A stretch of DNA of 64,000 nucleotides from Mesorhizobium japonicum MAFF 303099 (GCF_000009625.1 NC_002678.2:434001-498000); one strand, 5' to 3'. Numbered from the stretch's first letter, positions 47,780-57,602 are shown. The notes: a model not told the origin generated them from the letters alone. Made by a program: numbers and translations.

Positions 47780-48984
47780 TGGCGCTGGTTCCGGTGGCGG
47801 AGGCGCTTGAGCGCCTGCTGGATGGTGCAGCCCCCCTGGCCGGCGAAAGCGTCCCTCTGTTCGAGGCCGTCGATCGTGTGCTGGCGGAACCGCTCGCAGC
47901 ACTGCGCACCCAGCCGCCTTTCAACGCTTCGGCCATGGATGGTTACGCGGTGCGCGCCGCCGATGTCGCTTCCGTGCCGTCGAAACTCACGGTAATCGGC
48001 ATGGCGCCGGCCGGGCGCGGCTTTGACGGCTCACTCGGCGAGCGCCAGGCGGTGCGCATCTTCACCGGCGCGCCGCTGCCCGAGGGTGCGGACACTATCG
48101 TCATCCAGGAAAACGTCCGCGACCTCGGCGGCGGCCATATCGAAGTGATCGAACCGACGGCCGAGTGGCGCAACATCCGCCGCGTCGGCCTCGACTTTTC
48201 CAAAGGCGACTTCCTGCTGGAGAAAGGTCGCTTACTCGATCCGGCGGCGCTGTCTCTTACGGCGTCGGCCAACCATCCCGTGGTCACCGTGGTCAAACGG
48301 CCGCTGGTCGCCATCATCGCCACCGGCGACGAGTTGTTACCGCCCGGCAGCGAACTCGGGCCGGACCAGATCATCTCGTCCAACGCCTACGGCGTCGCTG
48401 CGGTGGCGCAATCGGTCGGCGCCCGCGCGCTCGATCTCGGCATTGCCGCCGACCGCAAGGACGCCATCGCAGCGCTGGTCAAAAAGGCGGTCGCGGCCGG
48501 TGCGGATGTCATCGTCACGCTTGGTGGCGCCTCGGTCGGCGACCACGACCTGATCCATGACGTGCTGACCGGCGAAGGCATGACGCTCGGCTTCTGGAAG
48601 ATCGCCATGCGCCCTGGCAAGCCGCTGATGTTCGGCCGCCTCGGCGATATCAGGTGCATCGGCCTGCCCGGCAACCCGGTGGCAAGCCTGGTCTGCTCGC
48701 AATTGTTCCTGAAGCCGCTTCTGGCGAGGCTCGGCGGCCGCGATCATCGCCAGGACATCCGTCCGGCGCGATTGGGCGCCGCAATGCCGGCCAATGATCT
48801 GCGCCAGGACTATGTACGCGCGGTGGTCAGGGAAGACGGTGGCGAACTGGTGGCGACGCCGTTCAGCATCCAGGATTCGTCCATGCTGAGGATGCTGGCC
48901 GACGCCAATGGGCTGATCGTGCGGGCGCCATTTGCCCCTGCATCCGCTGTTGGAGATTCTTGCAGCGTGCTGATGCTGCGCTGA
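47779..48984 (+). CDS. moeA: Molybdopterin molybdenumtransferase
   Basis: 401 residues, inserts molybdenum into molybdopterin. It has the N-terminal NASAMDGYAVRA motif, the MoCF-binding domain with IIATGDELLPPG and VTLGGASVGDHD, and GLPGNPVAS. In many rhizobial genomes lexA follows directly; here a catabolic cassette of about 8.6 kb is in between. Confidence 0.95.
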   Translation: MALVPVAEALERLLDGAAPLAGESVPLFEAVDRVLAEPLAALRTQPPFNASAMDGYAVRAADVASVPSKLTVIGMAPAGRGFDGSLGERQAVRIFTGAPLPEGADTIVIQENVRDLGGGHIEVIEPTAEWRNIRRVGLDFSKGDFLLEKGRLLDPAALSLTASANHPVVTVVKRPLVAIIATGDELLPPGSELGPDQIISSNAYGVAAVAQSVGARALDLGIAADRKDAIAALVKKAVAAGADVIVTLGGASVGDHDLIHDVLTGEGMTLGFWKIAMRPGKPLMFGRLGDIRCIGLPGNPVASLVCSQLFLKPLLARLGGRDHRQDIRPARLGAAMPANDLRQDYVRAVVREDGGELVATPFSIQDSSMLRMLADANGLIVRAPFAPASAVGDSCSVLMLR

Positions 48985-49030
48985 AGAACTATCCCATAAC
49001 GCACTGATAACAGAACAAAAACTGTCTCAT

Positions 49031-49861
49031 CTATTCCGAGATCAAGGTTCGTGTCAGCGCATGCGCCGGATCGGCGAGGCCATCGACAATGTCGTAATGA
49101 TGCCGATCCGGCTCGACCACGCAGCTGGTGGCGGCGCCAAGTCCGGTCCAGATATTGGCCAGCAGCGCATTCTGGCGCAGGAACTCCGAGCGCTCGCCGC
49201 CGCCGGCCCAGCAGGTGATGCGGGCGCCATCCAAGGGCCGCAGCAGCGCTGGGCTCTCGGCCTGGGCTTCGGTCTCGTCGATTGCCAAGGCGGCGTTCAT
49301 AGCGGTGCGCATCAGCGGGCGCAGGTCGTGCAGGCCCGAGATCGAAACGACATGGCGGATGCGCTTCCCCACATCCGCGGCCAGAGGCGTTGATGTGGTC
49401 ACCATGCGGCTGGCGAGATGTCCGCCGGCCGAATGTCCGGTCAGCATCAACGGTCCGTCGACCATCGCCGCCACTTTTTCGATCGCTGCACCGATTTCAC
49501 GGACGATGCCGGCGATGCGTATCTCCGGGCACTGCGTGTAGGACGGCATCGCCACCGCATAGCCGCTGTCGACCGCGCCCTTGGCCAGATGCGACCAGTC
49601 GCTCTTGTCGGACTCCAGCCAGTAACCGCCATGGATGAACACGACGAGCCCCTGGGGCGCGGCCTTTGGAAGGAAAAGATCGAAGCGGTTGCGCGGTCGC
49701 TCGCCATAGGCGATGTCGATGCGTGCCCGGCCCTCTGCCGTCAACGCGTCACGGAAGGCTTGCGCCGGCACCGCCCACGCCGCCGGCCAACGGTCGCTGC
49801 CGGCGATGTTCGCACCATTGGCGTAGGCGTTGTTCCAATCGGCAATGCGGTGTTCGAGCAT
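49031..49861 (-). CDS. Kynurenine formamidase-like alpha/beta hydrolase
   Basis: 276 residues, predicted to hydrolyse N-formylkynurenine to kynurenine. The oxyanion motif HGGYW (77-81) is characteristic of arylformamidases of the hydrolase fold; nucleophile Ser144 is in GHSAGGH and the His is in DRHHYDIV. It is not of the metal-dependent KynB family. ATG 49861 has a strong GGGGGAGGG ribosome site; a 14-bp palindrome lies 17 bp upstream. It is divergent from the CoA ligase/tryptophan dioxygenase pair, and it fills the pathway step between the dioxygenase and kynureninase. Confidence 0.85.
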   Translation of the reverse strand: MLEHRIADWNNAYANGANIAGSDRWPAAWAVPAQAFRDALTAEGRARIDIAYGERPRNRFDLFLPKAAPQGLVVFIHGGYWLESDKSDWSHLAKGAVDSGYAVAMPSYTQCPEIRIAGIVREIGAAIEKVAAMVDGPLMLTGHSAGGHLASRMVTTSTPLAADVGKRIRHVVSISGLHDLRPLMRTAMNAALAIDETEAQAESPALLRPLDGARITCWAGGGERSEFLRQNALLANIWTGLGAATSCVVEPDRHHYDIVDGLADPAHALTRTLISE

Positions 49862-49877
49862 TCGTACCCTCCCCCAA

Positions 49878-49891
49878 AAACGCATGCGTTT
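49878..49891. promoter_or_regulatory. Candidate operator, 14-bp palindrome
   Basis: AAACGCATGCGTTT is a perfect palindrome in the divergent control region (49862-50175) of the formamidase and CoA-ligase genes. A second inverted repeat TTCAAG-N16-CTTGAA lies at 49931-49958. One or both could bind a regulator of kynurenine catabolism. The rest of the region shows no gene. Confidence 0.4.
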
Positions 49892-50175
49892 AACGCTAGC
49901 AATGGCCGCCACCAAGCCATGCGTCAATGCTTCAAGACAAAAACATTTTAGGCTTGAAACAAATTTCGACTGGTGCGATCCTACCCGAAGAACAGCCGAC
50001 AATGGGAGGTCCGCTGTGCTGTCCAAACCTGGCGGATGTCTACCCTTCCGGTGGCGTCGCCGAACAGGTGTACCTGGCCGCACAAAGCCTCTCGCGAAAA
50101 GACGGGAACTTCAGATCCACCACCTCGGACAGGTGCTTCGCGCACTGGCCAGGCAGCAAATGGGATGGCGGCGGC

Positions 50176-51801
50176 ATGCTTGGGCCTTCAGCGCATATCG
50201 ACACGTTCACGCGCGATCATCTGCCGCCGCCGGATCAATGGCCGGATTTCCTGCTCGATGGCTTCGACTATCCTGAACATCTCAACGTCGGCGTCGAATT
50301 GACCGACAGGCTGGTCGAGAAGGGTCTTGGCGACCACACGGCCTTGATCGGCAATGGCCGCCGCCGCACCTACAAGGAACTGTCCGACTGGACGAACAGG
50401 CTGGCCCACGCGCTGGTCGAGAATTACGACGTCAAGCCGGGCAACCGGGTGCTGATCCGCTCCGCCAACAACCCCGCAATGGTCGCCTGCTGGCTTGCCG
50501 CCACCAAAGTCGGCGCGGTGGTCGTCAACACCATGCCGATGCTGCGCACCGGCGAGCTCACCAAGATCGTCGACAAGGCGGAAATAACCATCGCGCTCTG
50601 CGACACCAGGCTGATGGACGAGATGACCGCCTGCGCCAAGGACAGCACCTTCCTGAAGCAGGTCATCGGCTTCGACGGCACCGCCAACCATGATGCCGAG
50701 CTTGATCGCGCCGCGCTCGACAAGCCGGTCACCTTCACCGCCGTCAACACCGGCCGCGACGACGTCGCCTTGCTCGGCTTCACCTCGGGCACGACGGGCG
50801 TGCCGAAGGCGACCATGCACTTCCACCGCGATCTCCTGATCATCGCCGATGCCTATGCCCGGGAAATCCTCCAGGTCACGCCGGACGACATCTTCGTCGG
50901 CTCGCCGCCGCTCGCCTTCACCTTCGGCCTTGGCGGCCTCGCCATCTTCCCCCTGCGCTTCGGTGCAGCGGCAACATTGCTGGAACAAGCAACGCCGCCC
51001 AACATGATCCACATCATCGAGACCTACAAAGCGACCATCTCCTTCACCGCGCCGACCGCCTATCGCGCCATGCTGAAGGCCATGGATGAAGGCGCTGACC
51101 TGTCATCGCTGCGCGTCGCCGTTTCGGCCGGCGAGACATTGCCGGCTCCGGTTTTCGAGGAATGGACCGAGAAGACCGGCAAGCCGATCCTCGACGGCAT
51201 CGGCGCCACCGAAATGCTGCACATCTTCATCTCCAACCGCTTTGACGACAGGAAGCCAGCGTCGACCGGCAAGCCTGTGGGCGGCTACGAAGCGCGCATC
51301 GTCGACGACGCGATGCGCGAGGTGCCGCGCGGCGAGACCGGGCGGCTGGCGGTGCGCGGCCCGACCGGCTGCCGCTACATGGCCGACGACAGGCAGAAGG
51401 AGTATGTGCGCGACGGCTGGAACCTGACCGGCGACACTTTCACCCAGGACGAGGACGGTTTCTTCCATTTCGCCGCGCGTTCCGACGATATGATCGTCAG
51501 CGCCGGCTACAACATTGCCGGGCCTGAGGTCGAGGCGGCACTGCTGTCGCATCCCGATGTCGCCGAATGCGCGGTCATCGGCGCAGAGGATGGCGAACGC
51601 GGCCAGATCGTCGAGGCGCATGTCGTGCTGGTGCAAGGCGTGGCGCCCGATGCGTTGACCGTCAAGCGCCTGCAGGACCACGTCAAGGCAATGATCGCGC
51701 CCTACAAATATCCGCGCTCGATCAAATTCATCGCCGCCCTGCCCAAGACCCAGACCGGCAAGATCCAGCGCTTCCGGCTGCGCACGGAGAAAATCAATTG
51801 A
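50176..51801 (+). CDS. 2-aminobenzoate (anthranilate)-CoA ligase
   Basis: About 541 residues, an AMP-forming acyl-CoA synthetase. Motifs: ATP loop [27 protein letters not shown], the hinge in [16 protein letters not shown], and catalytic Lys in KTQTGKIQR. The sequence style fits benzoate/2-aminobenzoate-CoA ligases, and the neighbours make anthranilate (from kynureninase) the natural substrate. The start at ATG 50176 ([17 protein letters not shown]) matches the expected beginning; 83 more codons are open upstream without similarity. The stop overlaps the dioxygenase start. The enzymes that would use anthraniloyl-CoA are not in the window. Confidence 0.85.
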   Translation: MLGPSAHIDTFTRDHLPPPDQWPDFLLDGFDYPEHLNVGVELTDRLVEKGLGDHTALIGNGRRRTYKELSDWTNRLAHALVENYDVKPGNRVLIRSANNPAMVACWLAATKVGAVVVNTMPMLRTGELTKIVDKAEITIALCDTRLMDEMTACAKDSTFLKQVIGFDGTANHDAELDRAALDKPVTFTAVNTGRDDVALLGFTSGTTGVPKATMHFHRDLLIIADAYAREILQVTPDDIFVGSPPLAFTFGLGGLAIFPLRFGAAATLLEQATPPNMIHIIETYKATISFTAPTAYRAMLKAMDEGADLSSLRVAVSAGETLPAPVFEEWTEKTGKPILDGIGATEMLHIFISNRFDDRKPASTGKPVGGYEARIVDDAMREVPRGETGRLAVRGPTGCRYMADDRQKEYVRDGWNLTGDTFTQDEDGFFHFAARSDDMIVSAGYNIAGPEVEAALLSHPDVAECAVIGAEDGERGQIVEAHVVLVQGVAPDALTVKRLQDHVKAMIAPYKYPRSIKFIAALPKTQTGKIQRFRLRTEKIN

Positions 51802-52634
51802 GCGAGCCCTACGATCCGGCGTCCGAAGGCGCACAGATGTCGTTCAACGAGCGCATGTCCTACAGCGACTATCTGCACCTGGAAAAAGTGCTGGAGGCAC
51901 AGACGCCGCTGTCGTCGGCGCATGACGAGATGCTGTTCATCATCCAGCACCAGACCTCGGAGCTCTGGATGAAACTCGCTCTGCATGAGATCGGCGCCGC
52001 CATCCGCTCCATTCGCGCTGACCGGCTCGAGCCGAGCTTCAAGATGCTGTCGCGCGTCGCCCGGATTTTCGAGCAGCTCAACAATGCCTGGGACGTGCTG
52101 CGCACGATGACTCCAAGCGAATACACCGAGTTCCGCGACGCGCTCGGCCAGTCCTCTGGCTTCCAGTCCTGGCAGTACCGCGCCATCGAGTTCATGGCCG
52201 GCAACCGCAACCTGGCAATGCTCGGACCCCACAAACACCGGCCGGACCTCAGCGGCAAGCTGGAGGCAATCCTGGCCGAGCCGTCGCTCTATGATGAAGC
52301 GTTGCTGCTTCTGGCGCGCAACGGGTTCGACATCGGCGCCGACGCCAGGCGCACGGACTGGCGCGAGACGCGCACCGAGAACGAAGAAGTCCTGGTCGCC
52401 TGGCAGACCGTCTACCGCGATCCGCAGCGCTACTGGATGTTCTATGAGCTGGCCGAGAAGCTGGTGGATTTCGAAGACTATTTCCGCCGCTGGCGTTTCA
52501 ATCACGTCACGACGGTCGAGCGCATCATTGGCCTGAAGCGCGGCACCGGCGGCACCTCAGGCGCATCCTATCTGAAGAAGATGCTCGAGGTCGTGCTGTT
52601 TCCCGAACTGTGGACGGTCCGCACGCGGCTCTGA
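51798..52634 (+). CDS. kynA: Tryptophan 2,3-dioxygenase
   Basis: About 278 residues, heme enzyme opening the indole ring of L-tryptophan to N-formylkynurenine. Conserved segments: [30 protein letters not shown] (distal His), [11 protein letters not shown], and [20 protein letters not shown] (proximal His, substrate loop). The start appears to be TTG 51798, overlapping the ligase stop (TTGA) with GGAG upstream; ATG 51837 is possible. It converges with kynureninase, leaving only four bases between stops. Confidence 0.95.
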   Translation: MSEPYDPASEGAQMSFNERMSYSDYLHLEKVLEAQTPLSSAHDEMLFIIQHQTSELWMKLALHEIGAAIRSIRADRLEPSFKMLSRVARIFEQLNNAWDVLRTMTPSEYTEFRDALGQSSGFQSWQYRAIEFMAGNRNLAMLGPHKHRPDLSGKLEAILAEPSLYDEALLLLARNGFDIGADARRTDWRETRTENEEVLVAWQTVYRDPQRYWMFYELAEKLVDFEDYFRRWRFNHVTTVERIIGLKRGTGGTSGASYLKKMLEVVLFPELWTVRTRL

Positions 52635-52638
52635 GGTC

Positions 52639-53898
52639 TCAGGTCACCGCCGTCTTCACGGCAAAACGCGCTTCCTGCCAGGCGCCGGTACGCAAAATGT
52701 CCTCCAGCACCTCGACCGCTTGCCAGACGTCCTTGTAGCCGACATAGAGCGGCGTAAAGCCGAAGCGGATGGTCGAGGGCGCGCGGAAATCACCGATCAC
52801 GCCGCGCTCGATCAAGGCGCGCATCACCTGGTAGCCATGCGGGTGGAGGAACGAGACCTGGCTGCCGCGCGCATTGCCGTCGCGCGGACCTTCGAGTTCG
52901 AGGCCGTAGGCGCCGCATCTGGCTTCGACCAGCTGGATGAACAGGTCGGTGAGCCCAATGCTTTTCTTGCGCACCGCCGCCATGTCGACATCGTCCCAGA
53001 TATCCAGCGCCCCTTTCAGCGCCCGCATCGACAGCACCGGCTGCGTGCCGCACAGGAACCGGCGGATACCGCTGCCGGCCGTGTAGCTTTGTTCAAAAGC
53101 GAAAGGCCGCGCATGGCCCCACCAGCCGCTCAGTGGCTGATGGACATCTTCGTGATGGCGTTTCGCGGCATAGATGAAGGCTGGCGCACCCGGACCGCCA
53201 TTGAGATATTTGTAGGTGCAGCCGATGGCGAAATCGGCATTCGCCGCATCGAGCTCGACCGGCAGTGCGCCGGCCGTATGGCAGAGATCCCAGACGATCA
53301 GCGCACCGACCTGATGGGCCTTGCACGTCAGCGCGGCCATGTCGCGCAATTGTCCGGTTTTGTAGTTGACGTGGTTCACCAGGATGACGGCGACGCGCTC
53401 GTCGATCAGTTCCTCAATGGTGGGCGCATCGACGCCCTCGAGCCGCAGCACGGTGCCCGGCCGGGTCGAGGCCACGCCTTCAGCCATGTAGAGGTCGGTC
53501 GGGAAACTGTCGCCCTCGGCGACGATGACCGAGCGGTTCGGCCGCATGCCGAGTGCCGCATGCAACACCTTGTAGATGTTGATCGAGGTCGTGTCGCAGA
53601 CCACCGTCTGGCCGGAAACGGCGCCGATCAGACGCCCGAGCTGGTCGCCGAGCGCGACCGGCATGTCGAACCAGCTGGCGGTGTTCCAGGCGCGGATGAG
53701 GTCCTGCGCCCATTCCTGCGTCGCCGCCTTTTGCAGCTCGTTGAAGACAGCAGGCGCCGCGGCACCCAGCGAATTGCCGTCGAGATAGATCACGCCTTCC
53801 GGCAAAATGAAGCGGTCGCGCATGGCACGCAGCGGATCCGCCGCATCCAAGGCTTCGACTGCTGCGAGATCGAGCGGTGCACGCATGATTTGTGACAT
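52639..53898 (-). CDS. kynU: Kynureninase
   Basis: About 419 residues, PLP enzyme cleaving kynurenine to anthranilate and alanine. YLDGNSLG at the start, GDSFPTDLYMAEG, VNHVNYKTG, WDLCHTAGALPVEL (PLP Asp) and CTYKYLNGGPGAPAF (PLP Lys) are all present. The start is placed at the ATG giving SQIMRAPLDL; the Met four residues later is an alternative. The gene is last in the minus-strand run after the transporter genes. Confidence 0.95.
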   Translation of the reverse strand: MSQIMRAPLDLAAVEALDAADPLRAMRDRFILPEGVIYLDGNSLGAAAPAVFNELQKAATQEWAQDLIRAWNTASWFDMPVALGDQLGRLIGAVSGQTVVCDTTSINIYKVLHAALGMRPNRSVIVAEGDSFPTDLYMAEGVASTRPGTVLRLEGVDAPTIEELIDERVAVILVNHVNYKTGQLRDMAALTCKAHQVGALIVWDLCHTAGALPVELDAANADFAIGCTYKYLNGGPGAPAFIYAAKRHHEDVHQPLSGWWGHARPFAFEQSYTAGSGIRRFLCGTQPVLSMRALKGALDIWDDVDMAAVRKKSIGLTDLFIQLVEARCGAYGLELEGPRDGNARGSQVSFLHPHGYQVMRALIERGVIGDFRAPSTIRFGFTPLYVGYKDVWQAVEVLEDILRTGAWQEARFAVKTAVT

Positions 53899-53920
53899 TC
53901 CCTGGTTGTTTACGTCCTGA

Positions 53921-54844
53921 TTATTCGCGGATGGCTTCGCGAGCCGGCGTGGGTCCCCGGCTGCGCTTGAGGCTCGGCAAAGCAAGCATGGCGAGCACGA
54001 ACAGGCCCGTGGCAAGCTTCAGGTCGGGGGGCGGCATGCCGGCGGCGAGGCAGAACGACACCAGCTGGTAGTAGATGATCGCGCCGGCAAAGGGCGCCAG
54101 CAGCTGGCGCCAGACCGTCTGCTTGCCAACGACCGCCTCGCCGATCATCAGCGCGGCCAGGCCGTTGATAAGGATGCCCAGCCCCATATTGACGTCGGCA
54201 AATCCCTGCGACTGCACCATCAGCGCACCGCTCGAGGCCGAAAACGCGCTTGCCAGCCCGACACCACCGATGGTCGCCGCCCAGACATTGATGCCCTGAG
54301 CCTCGGCCATGTCGGGATTGGCGCCGACGGCGCGCACGGCAGTCCCCTTCTCGGTCCGAAAGAACATGTAGAGCGCCGCGAAGACGACGAGCGCGAGAAG
54401 GCCGGCGACGACGATCTTGCTGGCCGGAAAACCCGGCCGTGCGAACGGCACCCAGTCGAACACGGTGGGCGAGCCGAAAACCGAGAGGTTGGATTTGCCC
54501 ATGATGCGCAGGTTGATGCTGTAAAGCATCGTCATCATCAGGATGCCCGCCAGCAGCGTGTGGATGCGAAAGCGCAGATGGATGAAGGCGGTGCAGCAAC
54601 CCGCCGCGAAGCCCGCCCCAAACGCGACGACGATGCAGGTCAGCGGCGATACCCCGGCAGCCAGCAGCACGCCGCAGGCGCAGCCGCCCAGCGGAAAGGC
54701 GCCTTCGCTGGTGAGATCGGGAAAATTCAGCATTCGGAACGGGATCATGATGCCGAGCACGACAAAGGCCAGGATCAGGCTTTGCGCCAGGGTCACCGGC
54801 ATGATCGCGACAAAGCTGGAGAGAACGTCCTGAATAAAGCCCAT
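53921..54844 (-). CDS. ABC transporter permease (TrpXYZ-like importer)
   Basis: 307 residues, about eight hydrophobic helices, of the LivH-like permease family that pairs with ABC_sub_bind proteins. VRAVGANPDMAEAQGIN is the ATPase-contact loop. Together with the next two genes it forms a compact importer. Because it is co-directional with kynureninase and lies in a tryptophan catabolic cassette, tryptophan or kynurenine is the probable cargo; relatives are predicted tryptophan transporters. Confidence 0.88.
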   Translation of the reverse strand: MGFIQDVLSSFVAIMPVTLAQSLILAFVVLGIMIPFRMLNFPDLTSEGAFPLGGCACGVLLAAGVSPLTCIVVAFGAGFAAGCCTAFIHLRFRIHTLLAGILMMTMLYSINLRIMGKSNLSVFGSPTVFDWVPFARPGFPASKIVVAGLLALVVFAALYMFFRTEKGTAVRAVGANPDMAEAQGINVWAATIGGVGLASAFSASSGALMVQSQGFADVNMGLGILINGLAALMIGEAVVGKQTVWRQLLAPFAGAIIYYQLVSFCLAAGMPPPDLKLATGLFVLAMLALPSLKRSRGPTPAREAIRE

Positions 54845-54849
54845 GATGA

Positions 54850-55629
54850 TCAGCTCGCCAGCAACATTCGGTCGGTCTTGATGGAAAAGTGGCCGATCAG
54901 ATCGATAACCGTGACCCTGGCCTTCTCCTCGCCGGTGACTTCCAGCAGGACCCGGCCTGCGTCGAGCATGATCACCCGGCTGCCATAGTCGACGGCGTGC
55001 TGCATGTTGTGGGTCACCATCAGCGTGGTCAGCTTCAGCGCATTGACGGCGCGCACTGTCGCCTGCATGACGATCTCGGCCGTGCGCGGGTCAAGTGCCG
55101 CGGTATGCTCGTCGAGCAGCAGCAGGTCCGGCGATCCGCCGACGGCCATGATCAGCGACAGCGACTGCCGCTGCCCGCCCGAGAGCAGGTCGACACGGGT
55201 GTCGAGACGATTTTCGAGGCCGAGACCCAATATCGACAGGCGCTCCTTGTAGGACGCGAGCCGCGTGGCGTTCAGCCCTTGTCGCAGCGTGCGTTTTTGG
55301 CTGCGCAGATCGGCCAGCAGCATGTTCTCCGCCACGGTCATGCTGGCGGCGGTGCCACGCATCGGATCCTGGAAGACGCGCGCCAATCGTGTGGCGCGCT
55401 TGTACACCGGCATGGCTGTCACATCGGCGCCGTTGATCAGGATCTTGCCGGTATCCAGGACAAGGGCTCCGGAAATGGCATTGAGCATGCTGCTCTTGCC
55501 GGCACCGTTGGAGCCGATGACGATGCCGAACTCGCCAGTGGCCAATGACAGGCTGAGACCGTCCAGCGCGACCTTCTCGTCGGCCTGCCCCTTGTAGAAT
55601 ACTTTGCGCGCGGATCGGATATCGAGCAT
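54850..55629 (-). CDS. ABC transporter ATPase (TrpXYZ-like importer)
   Basis: 259 residues. Walker A GSNGAGKSS, signature LSGGQRQS, Walker B LLLLDEHTAALD (His where Pro is usual after Glu, as in this subfamily) and VTHNMQ switch. ATG 55629 follows GGAGG; the extra upstream frame is Arg-rich noise. It ends five bases before the permease start. Confidence 0.9.
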   Translation of the reverse strand: MLDIRSARKVFYKGQADEKVALDGLSLSLATGEFGIVIGSNGAGKSSMLNAISGALVLDTGKILINGADVTAMPVYKRATRLARVFQDPMRGTAASMTVAENMLLADLRSQKRTLRQGLNATRLASYKERLSILGLGLENRLDTRVDLLSGGQRQSLSLIMAVGGSPDLLLLDEHTAALDPRTAEIVMQATVRAVNALKLTTLMVTHNMQHAVDYGSRVIMLDAGRVLLEVTGEEKARVTVIDLIGHFSIKTDRMLLAS

Positions 55630-55688
55630 CGTTCCTCCATGGCCTGAAGGGCGACGGCGCCGACGCCGTCGCCCTGTGCAGCCCGATA

Positions 55689-56675
55689 TCAGTCGACGAT
55701 GCAGCCGCAATCGGCCATCGAAGCCGGTATCTCGATGCCGAAGGCGGCCATCGCCTTGCGGGAAATCGTTGCCATGTGATCCTTGTAGGCCGGGCGCGAC
55801 GGCGCGATCGTCTTGGGATCCTTGCCCTTGAGGATTTCGGCGGCGATGTTGCCGGCGTTCATGCCGACCTGCGTGTAATTGACCGCGAAGCTCGCCGGCA
55901 CGGTGTCGTTGCGGACCGCGCTGTCATCGGAGTTGACGACCGGGATACCGGCCTGGCGGGCGGCGGCGGAGACAGCGGCGATCGCCGGCTGGATCAGGTT
56001 CGAGGCCGGACCGTAGATCACGTCGACCTTGCCGGCGAGCGAAGCGATGCGCTGCTGGATGTCATTGACGTTGTCGACGCCGACTTCGACGACCTCAAAG
56101 CCGGCGGCGGGTGCCGCCGCCTTGATCTTTTCGATCAGGGCAACGTCATTGGCCTCGCCCGGATTGTAGGGCACGCCAAAACGCTTGGCGTTCGGCAGCA
56201 GTTTCTTGGTGAAGGCCATCACCGCGGCGACATCCTGCAGATCGCTGGCGCCGGTCATGCCTTCGTCTCCGGCGTCCCACGACGGCACCAGCTTGGCCGC
56301 CACCGGATCGGTGACCGCGGCAAAGACGATCGGAATCCCGGAACCGGCGAGCGCCTTCTTGGCGATCTGCGAGACCGGCGTGGTGATGGTATAGATCAGC
56401 TTGGGCTGCTCCGCCTGCAGCTTGGCGATCATCTGCGGCACCAGAGATGCATCGAAATTGGTGTGGCTTTCGGTGTAGACGACGTCCTTGCCCTCGACAA
56501 AGCCTTTGTCCGTCAAAGCCTTCTTGAAGCCCGCTATGGCGGCGTTGAGCTGCGGATGCTCGCCGAAATTGGCGATGCCGATGCGTATCTGATCGGCCGC
56601 GGCGCTGCCGACGCTGACCATCAATGCACCTGCCAGGGCCAATCCCGACAGCCAAGCGGATTTCGACTTCAACAT
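55689..56675 (-). CDS. ABC transporter substrate-binding protein (ABC_sub_bind family)
   Basis: About 328 residues. The signal peptide LKSKSAWLSGLALAGALMVS is cleaved after SAAA. The mature part (IRIGIANFGEHPQLNAAIAG, later VPYNPGEANDVALIEKIKAA and VNYTQVGMNAG) is the ABC_sub_bind fold of predicted tryptophan/tyrosine-binding proteins. No lipobox Cys, so it is free periplasmic. The second of two adjacent ATGs is chosen, since GGAGG is too close to the first. First gene of a four-gene run ending in kynureninase, divergent from a GntR regulator. Confidence 0.9.
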   Translation of the reverse strand: MLKSKSAWLSGLALAGALMVSVGSAAADQIRIGIANFGEHPQLNAAIAGFKKALTDKGFVEGKDVVYTESHTNFDASLVPQMIAKLQAEQPKLIYTITTPVSQIAKKALAGSGIPIVFAAVTDPVAAKLVPSWDAGDEGMTGASDLQDVAAVMAFTKKLLPNAKRFGVPYNPGEANDVALIEKIKAAAPAAGFEVVEVGVDNVNDIQQRIASLAGKVDVIYGPASNLIQPAIAAVSAAARQAGIPVVNSDDSAVRNDTVPASFAVNYTQVGMNAGNIAAEILKGKDPKTIAPSRPAYKDHMATISRKAMAAFGIEIPASMADCGCIVD

Positions 56676-56757
56676 CATTTCCTCCCAGATTTGATCAGCG
56701 CCGTTCACAGGACGGCAACTGCGACGATCATGGTCAGTCCCTCGCCACGTGTCAAAC

Positions 56758-56798
56758 ATTATATATAATTCTTGCCATATCTCCCCATCATATATAAT
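56758..56798. promoter_or_regulatory. Paired palindromic operators between importer and GntR genes
   Basis: A perfect 12-bp palindrome ATTATATATAAT (56758-56769) and a near-identical copy ATCATATATAAT (56787-56798, one mismatch) are 29 bp apart, in a GC-rich genome. They lie in the divergent region and just ahead of the GntR gene, as expected for sites bound by that regulator. The AT-rich sequence may also contain the -10 elements. Confidence 0.55.
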
Positions 56799-56822
56799 TT
56801 TCCAGAGCCCGATGATGGACGG

Positions 56823-57602
56823 ATGGCGATGCAGGATCAGAACAATTCCACGAAGACCGAGGCGGCCTATCAGCTGCTGCGGCGCGATATCCTGACCACC
56901 CGCCTCATGCCGGGCGCGCCGCTCAAGCTGAGCGCGCTGCGCGGCACATACGGCGTCGGCTGGACGCCGCTGCGTGAAGCCTTGTCCCGACTTGAAGCCG
57001 AACGCCTGGTCACCGCCATCAGCAATCGCGGCTTTGCCGTCGCTCCCGTGTCGCGCGCCGAGCTCGAGGACCTGGCGCGCGCAAGGATGGTTGTCGAAAT
57101 GCCGCTGTTCCTGGAATCGATCGCGAACGGCGGCAGGGAATGGGAGGACGCGGTCGTCACCGCTCATTACCGGCTCTCCCGCTGCAAGACCGCGGTCGAA
57201 GACCCTTCCGATGCGGCCGTCGACAAATGGGACGAGAGCCACGAGGCCTTCCATGCGGCGTTGCTGAGCGCGGCGACGTCGAACTGGCTGTTGCGCTTCC
57301 GCTCGACGATCGCCGATCAGCTGCGGCGGCATCACCGTTTTCTCGGCCTGGCGCCCACATTACGAGCGGCGGCCGGCCTCAAGGACGGCTATGGCGAGGC
57401 AATGGACGCTTTGCGCGAGGCGATCGCCATCGAGCATCACACCGAGATCATGGAAGCGGCGCTCGATCGCGACGTCGAGCGGGCAAAGGCGCTGATGACG
57501 GCGCATATCGGCTACACGCTGCACGTCTATGTGCACAGCGAAGACAATTGCGCCAATCCCTACACCGCGCGCGCCGGCAGTCTGAAAGCGGTTTCCGGAT
57601 GA
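56823..57602 (+). CDS. GntR-family regulator (FadR/FCD subfamily)
   Basis: 259 residues. The N-terminal winged helix has AYQLLRRDIL, PLKLSALRGTYGVGWTPLRE and ALSRLEAERLV; an all-helical FCD effector domain follows (about 80-225: ARMVVEMPLFLES, DESHEAFHAALLSAA, H-TEIMEAALDRD). Probably represses the importer-kynureninase operon and itself through the paired palindromes just upstream, released by a tryptophan-pathway metabolite; this is inferred from position. The start is uncertain between 56823 and 56829, with weak ribosome sites. Confidence 0.88.
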   Translation: MAMQDQNNSTKTEAAYQLLRRDILTTRLMPGAPLKLSALRGTYGVGWTPLREALSRLEAERLVTAISNRGFAVAPVSRAELEDLARARMVVEMPLFLESIANGGREWEDAVVTAHYRLSRCKTAVEDPSDAAVDKWDESHEAFHAALLSAATSNWLLRFRSTIADQLRRHHRFLGLAPTLRAAAGLKDGYGEAMDALREAIAIEHHTEIMEAALDRDVERAKALMTAHIGYTLHVYVHSEDNCANPYTARAGSLKAVSG

